This document shows positions 8,270 to 16,368 of a stretch of DNA of 34,015 bases, in pieces. The stretch's first letter is position 1. Every line of letters starts with the position of its first letter. Below the pieces are notes generated by a model. That model saw only the letters and a program-made list of their open reading frames with translations. It was not told the origin of the DNA and ran no database searches. This DNA comes from Helicobacteraceae bacterium (GTDB taxonomy: Bacteria; Campylobacterota; Campylobacteria; Campylobacterales; Sulfurimonadaceae): contig CANMJR010000030.1 in the NCBI GenBank assembly GCA_947498025.1, forward strand, positions 1 through 34,015, given 5' to 3'. The position numbers were made by a program, and so were the translations under genes.

Positions 8270-8400
8270 ACGCACTAAAACGAATAAGTCCGTTTTAGTG
8301 GCAGGGAGAAATGTCCCTACAACCCCCTAAAGCTACAAAACAAGAGAATTGCTTTTTGCGAAGCGAAAATGTTTCATGTGAAACATTCTGCTGCATGTGA
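8270..8400. repeat. palindrome-rich intergenic element
   Basis: Three palindromes lie in a row between the divergent hisF and ksgA genes: CACTAAAACG / CGTTTTAGTG (8273-8282 / 8291-8300, 10 bp), AGGGA / TCCCT (8303-8307 / 8314-8318), and AATGTTTCA / TGAAACATT (8368-8376 / 8379-8387, 9 bp, two-base centre). The arrangement resembles a dispersed palindromic (REP-like) element, but no second copy is seen in this window. Confidence 0.4.
8370..8385. other. parS-like palindrome, one mismatch to consensus
   Basis: TGTTTCATGTGAAACA differs from the parS consensus TGTTNCACGTGAAACA only at the eighth position (T for C, in the central CG). It lies 3.3 kb from the exact parS site. A central mismatch may weaken or abolish ParB binding, so this is a candidate secondary site only. 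Confidence 0.4.
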
Positions 8401-8478
8401 AATTGAATTCTAAAAGAAATCTGAAATTTTATTTAAGTGTTAACTATTTATAAGCAAAATTATAATAAAATCGTCCTT

Positions 8479-9297
8479 ATGAAAATAAATAGCATTGTGG
8501 CTAAAAAGAAATTTGGACAGAATTTTTTAAAAGATCAGACTGTTTTAAGAAAAATCGTCGAAGCGATGCCCAAAACAAACAATAAAATTGTAGAAATTGG
8601 GCCTGGCTTAGGTGATTTAACTAAATTTTTAGTTGATGTCAAAAGTGTAGAAGCTTTTGAGGTAGATACCGATTTATGTAAATTGTTGCAAAGTATATTT
8701 AAAGAAGAGATTGCCACCAAGCGGCTTCACATAAATTGTGGAGATGTTTTGAACGCTTGGCAGAGTAGCCTTATTGATGAGCCTTATGATTTAGTGGCAA
8801 ATTTGCCCTATTATATAGCGACAAACATCATTTTAAAAGCACTCGCAGATCCAATGTGTAAAAATATACTTGTAATGGTACAACTTGAAGTAGCAGAAAA
8901 GTTTTGCGCTACACATGGGGAAAAAGTTTTTGGTTCTTTGAGTGTTATAACTCAGAGTTTAGGAGAGTCTCACATTATTGTGAAAGTTCCGCCAACTGCT
9001 TTTGAACCGCAGCCAAAAATTGATTCTGCTGTTTTTTTGATACAAAAAAACAGTAATAGAAGTGATGAGAATTTCGAGAACATGTTAAGAGTTGCATTCA
9101 AGCAACCTCGAAAAACTCTTATGAAAAATCTATCTGTTGTGTATGAAAAAACTTTGCTTCAAGAGGCTTATGAAGAGCTTGAACTTACATTAACCGTCCG
9201 ACCTCATGAACTCTCTACCCACGACTATCACCAACTCTATAAATTAACAAATACAAGGAGTTTGGATGGCAGAAGAGAATCAGGGTGTACAAGCTAG
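8479..9297 (+). CDS. ksgA: 16S rRNA (adenine1518-N6/adenine1519-N6)-dimethyltransferase
   Basis: RsmA/KsgA dimethylates two adjacent adenosines near the 3' end of 16S rRNA during small-subunit maturation. The product (272 residues from this start) shows the N-terminal KKKFGQNFL signature, SAM-binding VEIGPGLGDLT, and the catalytic NLPYYIAT motif characteristic of N6-adenine methyltransferases. The frame is open upstream to an ATG at 8437, but the ATG at 8479 is preferred because homologues begin just before the KKxxGQxFL motif. No clear ribosome binding site precedes either. The 3' end overlaps the start of the RNase J gene by 32 bases, which gives KsgA a non-typical C-terminal tail (about residues 258-272). 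It is the first gene of a plus-strand unit with rnj, folE and fliI. Confidence 0.93.
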   Translation: MKINSIVAKKKFGQNFLKDQTVLRKIVEAMPKTNNKIVEIGPGLGDLTKFLVDVKSVEAFEVDTDLCKLLQSIFKEEIATKRLHINCGDVLNAWQSSLIDEPYDLVANLPYYIATNIILKALADPMCKNILVMVQLEVAEKFCATHGEKVFGSLSVITQSLGESHIIVKVPPTAFEPQPKIDSAVFLIQKNSNRSDENFENMLRVAFKQPRKTLMKNLSVVYEKTLLQEAYEELELTLTVRPHELSTHDYHQLYKLTNTRSLDGRRESGCTS

Positions 9298-11236
9298 TAA
9301 TCCTCAGGAAAACCGTAAACCAAATACAAACAACAGAAGACCAAACAACAATCGTAAACCAGTTGCAAGTGAAAAAACAGAGGGTTCAAGCCCAACAGAT
9401 GCCACTAAGCCAAATAATAATCCAAACAGAAATAAAAATAGAAGCAGTGGTGGCGGAAGCAGTAGTAAAAATCGTCGTCAATTGGCTCCAATTGATGAAA
9501 ATCTTAAACTTTTTGTAACTAAAAATCAAGAGGCACATAAACAGAGATTAAATCCTCACTATAAATTGGATTTGAATTCTAATTCAAAAATTCGTATCAC
9601 TCCGCTTGGCGGTCTCGGTGAAATCGGTGGAAATATCACCGTTTTTGAAACAGAAAAAGAGGCAATTCTTGTAGATGTCGGTATGAGTTTTCCAGATGAG
9701 GATATGCATGGTGTTGATATTTTGGTGCCTGACTTTACTTACCTTCGAGAGATAAAAGATAAAATTGTTGCCGTAATTATCACACATGCCCATGAAGACC
9801 ATATTGGCGCAATGCCTTATCTTTATAAAGAGATGCAGTTTCCAATCTATGCAACACCGCTTCCTTTGGCTATGATTGGCAGTAAATTTGATGAGCATCA
9901 TCTTAAAGAATTCAGAAAATATTTCAATCCGATTGAGAAGAGACAAGTTTATAAAATTGGAAATGATTTTGAGATAGAGTGGATGCATATGACACACTCG
10001 ATTATTGACTCATCTTCACTAGCTATTACGACTGCGGCCGGGACTGTAATTCATACGGGTGACTTTAAAATAGACCATACCCCGGTGGATGGCTATACGG
10101 CAGATTTACACAGGCTGGCACACTATGGAGACAAAGGTGTTTTATGTCTTATGAGTGACTCGACAAACTCATACAATACTCTGCCTACACCATCAGAGCT
10201 GAGTGTTGCTCCTGCATTTGACAGAGTTTTCTCCAAGGCTGAGGGGAGAATTCTTCTCTCTACATTTAGCTCAAATATTCACCGTGTTTTTCAGGCTATT
10301 CAATATGGTATAAAATATGGCAGAAAAGTTTGTGTTATCGGTCGTTCAATGGAGAGAAATATAGAAATTGCCATGCAGTACGACTATATAAAATTTCCAA
10401 AAAATATATTTGTAGATGCGGATGAACTTGCACGAATGAATGACAAAGAGGTGCTTATTGTTACAACAGGTTCACAAGGCGAGCCTAACTCTGCACTCTT
10501 TAGAATGTCTATTGGCGAACACAGACATGTTAAAATCAAGCCGACAGACTTGATTGTACTCTCTTCCCGCGCTATTCCGGGCAACGAAAGTTCTATTTCT
10601 GGGATGTTAAACCATCTTCAAAGAGCTGGTGCAAAAGTGGCGACAGATAAAGATATACATGTTTCGGGACATGCGAGTATCGAAGAGCAAAAACTTATGC
10701 TTCGTCTTGTCAACCCTAAATTCTTTTTGCCGATTCACGGTGAGTACAACCATGTTATGAGACACAAAGAGACTGCTATGATGTGCGGTGTTCCTGAGAG
10801 AAATATCCTGCTTATGACAGATGGTGAGCAGATAGAAGTCTCTCCGAAATATATGAGAAAAGTTAAAACTGTTAAAACAGGTAAAACATATATTGATAAC
10901 CAAAATAATCATCAAATTGAAGATGACATAGTTCTTGACCGTCAAAAACTGGCAACAGACGGTATTGTTATGCTTGTCGCTCAGGTTGACGGACAGCATG
11001 GCAAAATGGTAGCTAAACCAAAAGTTACAAGTTTTGGCTTAGTTGCAGATAAGCAAGATAAGTATTTTGCCAAAGAGATGGAAGAGATATTAGAGCACTT
11101 CTTGCTTCATTTAAAAGAGGGGATGATTGAAAATCCTAGAGCCTTAGAGAATGATTTGCGTCAAATTGTAAGAAAACATATATTTAGAAAAATGAAGAAA
11201 TATCCTATGATAGTTCCTCATGTTTTAATTCAATAA
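9266..11236 (+). CDS. rnj: ribonuclease J with Asn-rich N-terminal extension
   Basis: Metallo-beta-lactamase/beta-CASP ribonuclease that combines endonuclease and 5'-3' exonuclease activity in RNA decay and rRNA maturation; in Helicobacter pylori RNase J works with the helicase RhpA. The 656-residue product has the metal-binding HAHEDH motif (residues 174-179), the later HTGDFKID and SGHAS motifs, and the HGEYNH motif near residue 490. Residues 1-105 are a low-complexity extension rich in Asn, Arg, Lys and Ser, as in the H. pylori enzyme, and probably disordered. The start at 9266 is supported by AAGGAG at 9256-9261. The gene begins inside the end of ksgA, and folE follows after 16 bases. Confidence 0.94.
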   Translation: MAEENQGVQASNPQENRKPNTNNRRPNNNRKPVASEKTEGSSPTDATKPNNNPNRNKNRSSGGGSSSKNRRQLAPIDENLKLFVTKNQEAHKQRLNPHYKLDLNSNSKIRITPLGGLGEIGGNITVFETEKEAILVDVGMSFPDEDMHGVDILVPDFTYLREIKDKIVAVIITHAHEDHIGAMPYLYKEMQFPIYATPLPLAMIGSKFDEHHLKEFRKYFNPIEKRQVYKIGNDFEIEWMHMTHSIIDSSSLAITTAAGTVIHTGDFKIDHTPVDGYTADLHRLAHYGDKGVLCLMSDSTNSYNTLPTPSELSVAPAFDRVFSKAEGRILLSTFSSNIHRVFQAIQYGIKYGRKVCVIGRSMERNIEIAMQYDYIKFPKNIFVDADELARMNDKEVLIVTTGSQGEPNSALFRMSIGEHRHVKIKPTDLIVLSSRAIPGNESSISGMLNHLQRAGAKVATDKDIHVSGHASIEEQKLMLRLVNPKFFLPIHGEYNHVMRHKETAMMCGVPERNILLMTDGEQIEVSPKYMRKVKTVKTGKTYIDNQNNHQIEDDIVLDRQKLATDGIVMLVAQVDGQHGKMVAKPKVTSFGLVADKQDKYFAKEMEEILEHFLLHLKEGMIENPRALENDLRQIVRKHIFRKMKKYPMIVPHVLIQ

Positions 11237-11252
11237 CTTTTAAGGCTTTATT

Positions 11253-11837
11253 TTGAGTAACCAACAAGAGAGAGATTTTGAAACTGCTGTAAAAACTATG
11301 ATGGTACATGTGGGTGAGAATCCGCAGAGAGAGGGTCTTTTGGACACTCCCTCAAGAGTCAGAAAGGCGTATGAATTTATTTATAGCGGATACAAAGAGA
11401 ACCCTAAAGAAATTTTAGCAAAAGCTCTCTTTACAAGCTCGAATGATGAGATGGTTCTTATAAAAGATATAGAGTTTTACTCTACATGCGAGCATCATCT
11501 TCTTCCTATTATCGGGCGTGTGCATGTTGCTTATATCCCTGATGGAAAAGTTGTCGGGCTTTCAAAGATTCCAAGAGTTGTAAATGTTTTTGCGCGTCGC
11601 ATGCAGATTCAGGAGCAACTCACAGAGCAGATTGCGGATGCAATCATGGAGGCAATTGAGCCAAAAGGTGTGGCGGTTGTGGTTGTAGCGCGTCACATGT
11701 GCATGGAGATGCGAGGCGTTGAGAAGATAAACTCTACAACAACATCTTCAGCTCTTCGCGGTCTTTTTAAAAAAGATCAAAAAACAAGAAGTGAATTTTT
11801 CTCTCTCATCAATTCACCTTCCGGCACGCGTTACTAA
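11253..11837 (+). CDS. folE: GTP cyclohydrolase I, TTG start
   Basis: Converts GTP to 7,8-dihydroneopterin triphosphate, the first step of folate synthesis and, in many bacteria, a source for queuosine. The 194-residue product has the zinc ligands C79 and H82 within [10 protein letters not shown] and C150 within [10 protein letters not shown], with the substrate-binding [10 protein letters not shown] between them. Length is typical of type IA enzymes. Translation seems to start at TTG (11253-11255) with AAGG about eight bases upstream; no in-frame ATG is near. It sits 16 bases after rnj and 13 before fliI, so all are probably cotranscribed. Confidence 0.95.
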   Translation: MSNQQERDFETAVKTMMVHVGENPQREGLLDTPSRVRKAYEFIYSGYKENPKEILAKALFTSSNDEMVLIKDIEFYSTCEHHLLPIIGRVHVAYIPDGKVVGLSKIPRVVNVFARRMQIQEQLTEQIADAIMEAIEPKGVAVVVVARHMCMEMRGVEKINSTTTSSALRGLFKKDQKTRSEFFSLINSPSGTRY

Positions 11838-11850
11838 ATAAAATCTTCCC

Positions 11851-13167
11851 ATGCCATTCAAATCACTTAAAGATAAAATCAAATCTAAAAGCTATTCGGT
11901 GGCATTTGGTGAAGTAGTTAAAATAAACGCTACTATCATTACGGCTGTAGGTCTGAAAGTGAGTATTAGCGACATGGTTAAAATTGTCTCAACGGATACC
12001 GCTCAAGAGACTTTCGGGATGGTTACAGAGATAGACGGGGCTACATTTTTTATAACTCCGTTTAGTTTTGTAGAGGGATTTTGCTCGGGCGATAGAGTTT
12101 TTTTAGACCAAACGGGAATGAATATTCCAGTTGGAGATGCGCTTCTTGGAAGAGTAGTTGACCCATTCATGCGACCAATCGACGGCAAAGGCAATATAAA
12201 CTGTTCGCAACTTTCTCCTATAATAAAAGCCCCAATTGCTGCCATGAAAAGGGGAATGATTGACGAAGTTTTTAGCGTCGGAGTAAAAAGTATTGATGGG
12301 CTTTTAACATGTGGAAAAGGGCAGAAGCTAGGTATTTTTGCAGGAAGCGGTGTTGGAAAATCTACGCTTATGGGCATGATTGTAAAGGGTGCGAATGCTC
12401 CTATAAAAGTTGTAGCACTCATAGGAGAGAGAGGAAGAGAGGTTCCTGAGTTTATAGAAAAAAACTTAGGAGGAAATCTTGAAAATACCGTGATTATTGT
12501 CGCGACCTCTGATGATTCGCCTCTTATGAGAAAGTACGGTGCTTTTGCTGCTATGAGCGTTGCGGAGTATTTTAAAGATAAGGGGCTGGATGTTCTTTTT
12601 ATTATGGATTCCGTTACAAGGTTTGCGATGGCTCAGCGTGAGATAGGTCTTGCTCTCGGGGAGCCTCCAACCTCAAAAGGTTATCCGCCATCATCGCTAA
12701 CTCTTCTTCCTCAACTTATGGAGCGAGCAGGAAAAGAGGAGGGAAAAGGTTCTATTACTGCTTTTTTTACGGTACTTATTGAGGGCGACGACATGAGCGA
12801 CCCAATCGCCGACCAATCCCGCTCTATTTTAGATGGGCATATCGTCCTCTCACGCGAACTTACGGATTTTGGCATCTATCCGCCTATTCACATACTCAAC
12901 TCAGCTTCTAGGGTTATGAATGACATTATTACGAAGGAACATCTCAAGGCTGTTTTGAAGTTTAGAAGGTTATATACACTTTTGAAAGAGAACGAGGTTC
13001 TAATTCGAATCGGTGCGTATAACAAAGGAACGGACAGAGAGCTTGATGAAGCTATAGATAAAAAAGAGGCGATGCAAGAGTTTTTAACTCAAGATGCACA
13101 GCTTCAAAATGAGTTTGGAGATACTATAAATAGCTTAATGACCATTATGGGGCTTAAAAACCAGTAA
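11851..13167 (+). CDS. fliI: flagellum-specific ATP synthase FliI
   Basis: ATPase of the flagellar type III export apparatus, a homologue of the F1 beta subunit that helps deliver rod, hook and filament proteins to the export gate with FliH and FliJ. The 438-residue product has Walker A GSGVGKST (residues 165-172), a Walker B region VLFIMDSVTRFA, and the family motif GEPPTSKGYPPS. Length is normal for FliI, and the C-terminal motifs lack the extra features of true F1 subunits. It ends the ksgA-rnj-folE-fliI unit and overlaps the 3' end of the converging propeller gene by 14 bases. The other export genes are elsewhere; the flagellin gene is 16 kb away in this window. Confidence 0.95.
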   Translation: MPFKSLKDKIKSKSYSVAFGEVVKINATIITAVGLKVSISDMVKIVSTDTAQETFGMVTEIDGATFFITPFSFVEGFCSGDRVFLDQTGMNIPVGDALLGRVVDPFMRPIDGKGNINCSQLSPIIKAPIAAMKRGMIDEVFSVGVKSIDGLLTCGKGQKLGIFAGSGVGKSTLMGMIVKGANAPIKVVALIGERGREVPEFIEKNLGGNLENTVIIVATSDDSPLMRKYGAFAAMSVAEYFKDKGLDVLFIMDSVTRFAMAQREIGLALGEPPTSKGYPPSSLTLLPQLMERAGKEEGKGSITAFFTVLIEGDDMSDPIADQSRSILDGHIVLSRELTDFGIYPPIHILNSASRVMNDIITKEHLKAVLKFRRLYTLLKENEVLIRIGAYNKGTDRELDEAIDKKEAMQEFLTQDAQLQNEFGDTINSLMTIMGLKNQ

Positions 13168-15283
13168 TTATTTCAGAATTAATCCAATTATCTCTAGCTC
13201 TTCTGCTGTTCTCTGTTATGGCTAGTTTGGCTTTTGTAGTAGCTTCATAAAGCCGCATTATCAACTTTATCTCTGTATCAACACCAAAGATATCTATGTA
13301 TGAATAGATCATATTTTCTGCACTCTTCATACTCTTTTTAGCTATAAGCATCTTGATTTTGGCATGAAAACTAACCCTTAAGAGGTCGCCTATTTTATCT
13401 CTTCTGGTATTAAGAAGAATAAGCTCCCCAAGCGTTGTTTTTATCTCTTTTATATTGCCCATGTATGCAAACTCCTCACAACTCTGCATGAGTTTTGACC
13501 AATGTTTATCTAGTAATATACCAAGTTGACTAAACTCCAAGCCTTTACATGTATCTAAAACTTCATAACATGATTTAAAATCATTCATCTCATAAGCATT
13601 TTTGAGTTTTTGCATACTTCTGCAATCTTCTCTGAGTGTATCGAGCTCTAAGGCTATTGATGGAAGTTCTTTAAATTTTTCTAAGGACTCAGTTGCCAAA
13701 TCAACTTCACCATATTTTATATAGTTTTGTATCTCAATTAAGCAATATTGCATACTTTTTTGAAGAGACTTATAAGTTGGAATTTTAGTAAAATCCTCAT
13801 GTGTCTTTGCAATTTCATTCACTTCTTGATACTCTTTTGCTTCGATTGCTTTTAAAAACTCTATAAATTTTTTGTTATGGTTTAAAATTAACTTTATCAT
13901 GGGTCGTTTGGAAATCACTGTCATGTATTCATAAAGTAGAGATTTTGCAATCTCATCTCTGCCAAGAAGAATTTGTTTTTGAGCATTCAAAAAAGCCTCC
14001 CTCCAAGATTCTTCCATCTTTTTGTACTCATGTGTGTGCTGAAGTGCGGGAAACGCAGTGCTTAAGATATAAGCGAGAGGATACTTTTTTTCTAAATAGA
14101 GAGATTGAAATCTAGGATAATTCTCGTAAGCCTTAAAGAGTAGTGCTATCTCCTCTTTTTTTGAAGGTACATGTTTAAATATATTCATTAGTTCGAGAGC
14201 ATACGTTTTTTGTTGTTTGATAAGCGCCTCTGAAGCCTGCGCATAAACTGTTTCATAACTTTTCTGAAGTTGTTTATACTCTTGTGAGTTTTTCATTGCA
14301 AAATCTTTATCACATAAATTAAAAGCTTCATCTAATAGGTTATGAAAAATAAGCGATTTAAGTTTTGCAAGGCTAGGCAATGTAACACGGAAGATATTTG
14401 AATTATCTGCAACGGCTATTAATGTTTCATTATTAACCAGTACTATTTTATTCACTTTACCGCTAAATTCTATGTATTTATTATGAACAATTTTATATTT
14501 TTTTATATCGTAAATTGAGACATGATTAGCATTTCCGCTCACCATCACATAATTAGGATTTGACATCAATACGATGTTGGATATAGTGGTAAAACCTGTA
14601 TCTATCTGCTTAGACTCTTTCCTATTGTCCAAATAGTTTATAAATAATTTTCCGTCTGCATTGCCGCTTATTAGCGTTCTTTCATCCAAAAAGCAGATGG
14701 TATTTACACGGGATTTAGAGTTTGATAGATGATTTTTATTGACACGAGAGTGTAAATCTACGATAAATATGTCACCATAATGGCTACCGCAAGCCAGTCT
14801 GTTTTTGTGAAATTGAAAGCTGCTTACAAAACTTTGTGTTAACATTTGTGTTTGGTTCGCTTGACTAAATGAGCAGAGTCTTGCAGGCAAGGATGAAGCG
14901 TCATACCGATATTGGAGTACTCTGCCTGCAGCCGTTCCCGCGATGATATACTTTGATTCTAAATCAAAAGAGAGTATTTCTATCTCTTCTTTATAGGTAT
15001 TTACTATTTGAATCAATATTTTGCTTGGTAGGTGGATTATATATATTTCTGCTTTAACACAAAATGCTAAATACTTTCCATTGGGGCTAAAAGCAGTGGC
15101 ATCTGCACTTGAAAAATTCTCATGAAGCATCTTTACATTCAACTTTATGGAACACTCTTCATGGCAAAAGATTCTTATGCCATGTGCCTTTGTGCTGTAT
15201 GCTATAAAATTGTTATTCAAAACTCTTAGTTCTGTTATTTCCGAACGATTCCTATGGCATTCAGAAACAGTTGGCATTATCAT
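13154..15283 (-). CDS. WD40-like beta-propeller plus helical-repeat protein
   Basis: The 709-residue product has two parts. Residues about 15-310 are rich in beta strands with WD40-like repeats (for example ATAFSPNGKYLAFC, IIAGTAAGRVLQYRYD, LISGNADGKLFINYLD, VMVSGNANHVSIYD). Residues about 312-709 are almost wholly predicted helices with repeated charged/hydrophobic periodicity, like a TPR/solenoid. There is no signal peptide or membrane span, so it is probably cytoplasmic. It may start at either ATG (15281-15283 or 15275-15277). Its 5' end overlaps the upstream lipoprotein gene by about 23 bases, implying coupled expression. Propeller-plus-solenoid proteins usually act as scaffolds. NapL of the nitrate reductase cluster is another Campylobacterota WD40 protein, but it is much shorter and exported. 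Function unknown. Confidence 0.7.
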   Translation of the reverse strand: MIMPTVSECHRNRSEITELRVLNNNFIAYSTKAHGIRIFCHEECSIKLNVKMLHENFSSADATAFSPNGKYLAFCVKAEIYIIHLPSKILIQIVNTYKEEIEILSFDLESKYIIAGTAAGRVLQYRYDASSLPARLCSFSQANQTQMLTQSFVSSFQFHKNRLACGSHYGDIFIVDLHSRVNKNHLSNSKSRVNTICFLDERTLISGNADGKLFINYLDNRKESKQIDTGFTTISNIVLMSNPNYVMVSGNANHVSIYDIKKYKIVHNKYIEFSGKVNKIVLVNNETLIAVADNSNIFRVTLPSLAKLKSLIFHNLLDEAFNLCDKDFAMKNSQEYKQLQKSYETVYAQASEALIKQQKTYALELMNIFKHVPSKKEEIALLFKAYENYPRFQSLYLEKKYPLAYILSTAFPALQHTHEYKKMEESWREAFLNAQKQILLGRDEIAKSLLYEYMTVISKRPMIKLILNHNKKFIEFLKAIEAKEYQEVNEIAKTHEDFTKIPTYKSLQKSMQYCLIEIQNYIKYGEVDLATESLEKFKELPSIALELDTLREDCRSMQKLKNAYEMNDFKSCYEVLDTCKGLEFSQLGILLDKHWSKLMQSCEEFAYMGNIKEIKTTLGELILLNTRRDKIGDLLRVSFHAKIKMLIAKKSMKSAENMIYSYIDIFGVDTEIKLIMRLYEATTKAKLAITENSRRARDNWINSEIITGF

Positions 15284-15773
15284 CCCAGACTATCTCTTTT
15301 AAAGACCATAAACTACTGTTTTTTTTAAAAACTAATACAATATTTTTAAATTTTTCTTGTTTACAGATGAGACTCTCTTTCAGCTCTTCGCATGTGGGAA
15401 AGTCCTCTTTATTATATGCATCGCCAATTTTAATATTAAAAGGATTTTCTACATAATCACTCGTAATTGATATACTTTTTATATATTGCTGAGAGTCGTC
15501 TTTTGGCTTAGTTGGAGTTATTATCATCACTTCACGCCCGTGATAACTTACTCTCATTATGCTTTTAGATTCTCCGCCTTCCAAAGCTGTAAAATTTGTT
15601 ATATCATAACCTAAGAGATTTGGAGTAATAGCATTTAGCGTAAATTGAGTCTTTGAAGTTAGAGAGTTAATACCAAATTCTGTCAGTACGGGCTTATTTA
15701 AAGGCATTTTATCTCTATTTGTACATCCGCTCAAGAGAAAAAGAGTTGTTAAAAAGAGTGTGATAATTTTCAT
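15261..15773 (-). CDS. putative lipoprotein, 170 aa
   Basis: The N-terminus is a type II signal peptide: basic start, hydrophobic core and lipobox LSGC with the modified cysteine at residue 17, followed by TNRDKMP. The protein is therefore expected to be lipid-anchored on the periplasmic side of a membrane. The mature part (about 154 residues) has mixed alternating strands and three further cysteines (two near residues 128-137 and one near the C-terminus). I do not recognise a named family. It overlaps the propeller gene downstream by 23 bases, so the two are probably made together, although one is periplasmic and the other apparently cytoplasmic. Confidence 0.7.
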   Translation of the reverse strand: MKIITLFLTTLFLLSGCTNRDKMPLNKPVLTEFGINSLTSKTQFTLNAITPNLLGYDITNFTALEGGESKSIMRVSYHGREVMIITPTKPKDDSQQYIKSISITSDYVENPFNIKIGDAYNKEDFPTCEELKESLICKQEKFKNIVLVFKKNSSLWSLKEIVWDDNANCF

Positions 15774-15842
15774 AGTTTATTATAAGTTAAAAAGATGATA
15801 TTGAGGCTTAATTTTGAAAAGAACGCAGAGTTTAGAGGGGGT

Positions 15843-15884
15843 TAAACCACTTTACCTTGTCAAGGCATAGGCTAAAGAGGTTTA
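15843..15884. terminator. nested hairpin between the cytochrome-like gene and the lipoprotein gene
   Basis: TAAACC (15843-15848) pairs with GGTTTA (15879-15884), then CTTTA (15850-15854) with TAAAG (15873-15877), across a single A-A mismatch; an inner CCTT/AAGG (15855-15858 / 15862-15865) forms its own small hairpin. It lies just downstream of the cytochrome-like gene on the minus strand. No T run follows, so it may be a factor-dependent terminator, an RNA-stabilising structure or an attenuator ahead of the lipoprotein gene. Confidence 0.4.
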
Positions 15885-15895
15885 GGATTATTTAA

Positions 15896-16234
15896 TTAAC
15901 CGCAAGAAGGAACATTTCCGCTGTCACTACCGTATTCGTGGAAAAAGTCAAAGTAATGATCCAAATAATCTGGTTTAACTGCACCATCCTTTACATTTGG
16001 ACAAATCTTTTTGATTTCATCAGCTAATTTGCCGCCTTCTTTAATTGCTTTCCATTCAGCCTGAGTATGTTTACCGGCCATTAATGCACCGGTTCCTATA
16101 TTCGCTTCAGAACATGAAGCTTTTAATTGTTTTAAATAAAGTTTTTGACCCTTTGCTACATCTGCACTTAGAGTTGTTACTCCCATGCTTAAAATAATTG
16201 TTGCACCAAGTGCAATTTTTACGATTTTATTCAT
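15896..16234 (-). CDS. secreted cytochrome c-like protein lacking the CXXCH haem motif
   Basis: A 112-residue product with a Sec signal peptide (residues 1-24, cleavage near TLSA/DV). The mature part has a cytochrome c-like layout (AKGQKLYLKQLKASC, then GKHTQAEW, then a C-terminal aromatic helix DYLDHYFDFFHEYGSDSG), but CXXCH is absent: C41 is not followed by a second cysteine and histidine, and the other cysteines are C78 and C111. Either haem binding was lost or the likeness is to a family that never bound haem. An excellent GGAG ribosome binding site precedes the ATG. It lies downstream of the SQR gene on the same strand, with a hairpin and about 135 bases between, and may serve as a periplasmic partner. 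Confidence 0.65.
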   Translation of the reverse strand: MNKIVKIALGATIILSMGVTTLSADVAKGQKLYLKQLKASCSEANIGTGALMAGKHTQAEWKAIKEGGKLADEIKKICPNVKDGAVKPDYLDHYFDFFHEYGSDSGNVPSCG

Positions 16235-16346
16235 TCAATCTCCTTCAAAATTTATGTATTTTAACGAAGTAAAAATAAAAATATAATTTTTATTAAAACC
16301 AGTACCGATAATTTATAGTTATTGTAACATTTTGGAAAATATAGCC

Positions 16347-16366
16347 TAACCCTCTTTCGAGGGTTA
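16347..16366 (-). terminator. rho-independent-like terminator after the SQR gene
   Basis: TAACCCTC (16347-16354) and GAGGGTTA (16359-16366) form a perfect 8-bp stem; on the minus strand the loop is GAAA, a stable tetraloop, and a TATATTTT stretch follows. It lies directly behind the SQR stop, so it probably ends or attenuates that transcript before the cytochrome-like gene. Confidence 0.6.
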
Positions 16367-16368
16367 AA

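Noticed and set aside
9584-9997. 137-codon open frame antisense to the RNase J gene
   Set aside because: It is antisense to conserved catalytic motifs, and its Met/Cys/Phe-rich composition is what a shadow frame gives.
12003-12422. 139-codon open frame antisense to fliI
   Set aside because: It covers the FliI Walker A region on the other strand and has no ribosome binding site or domain.
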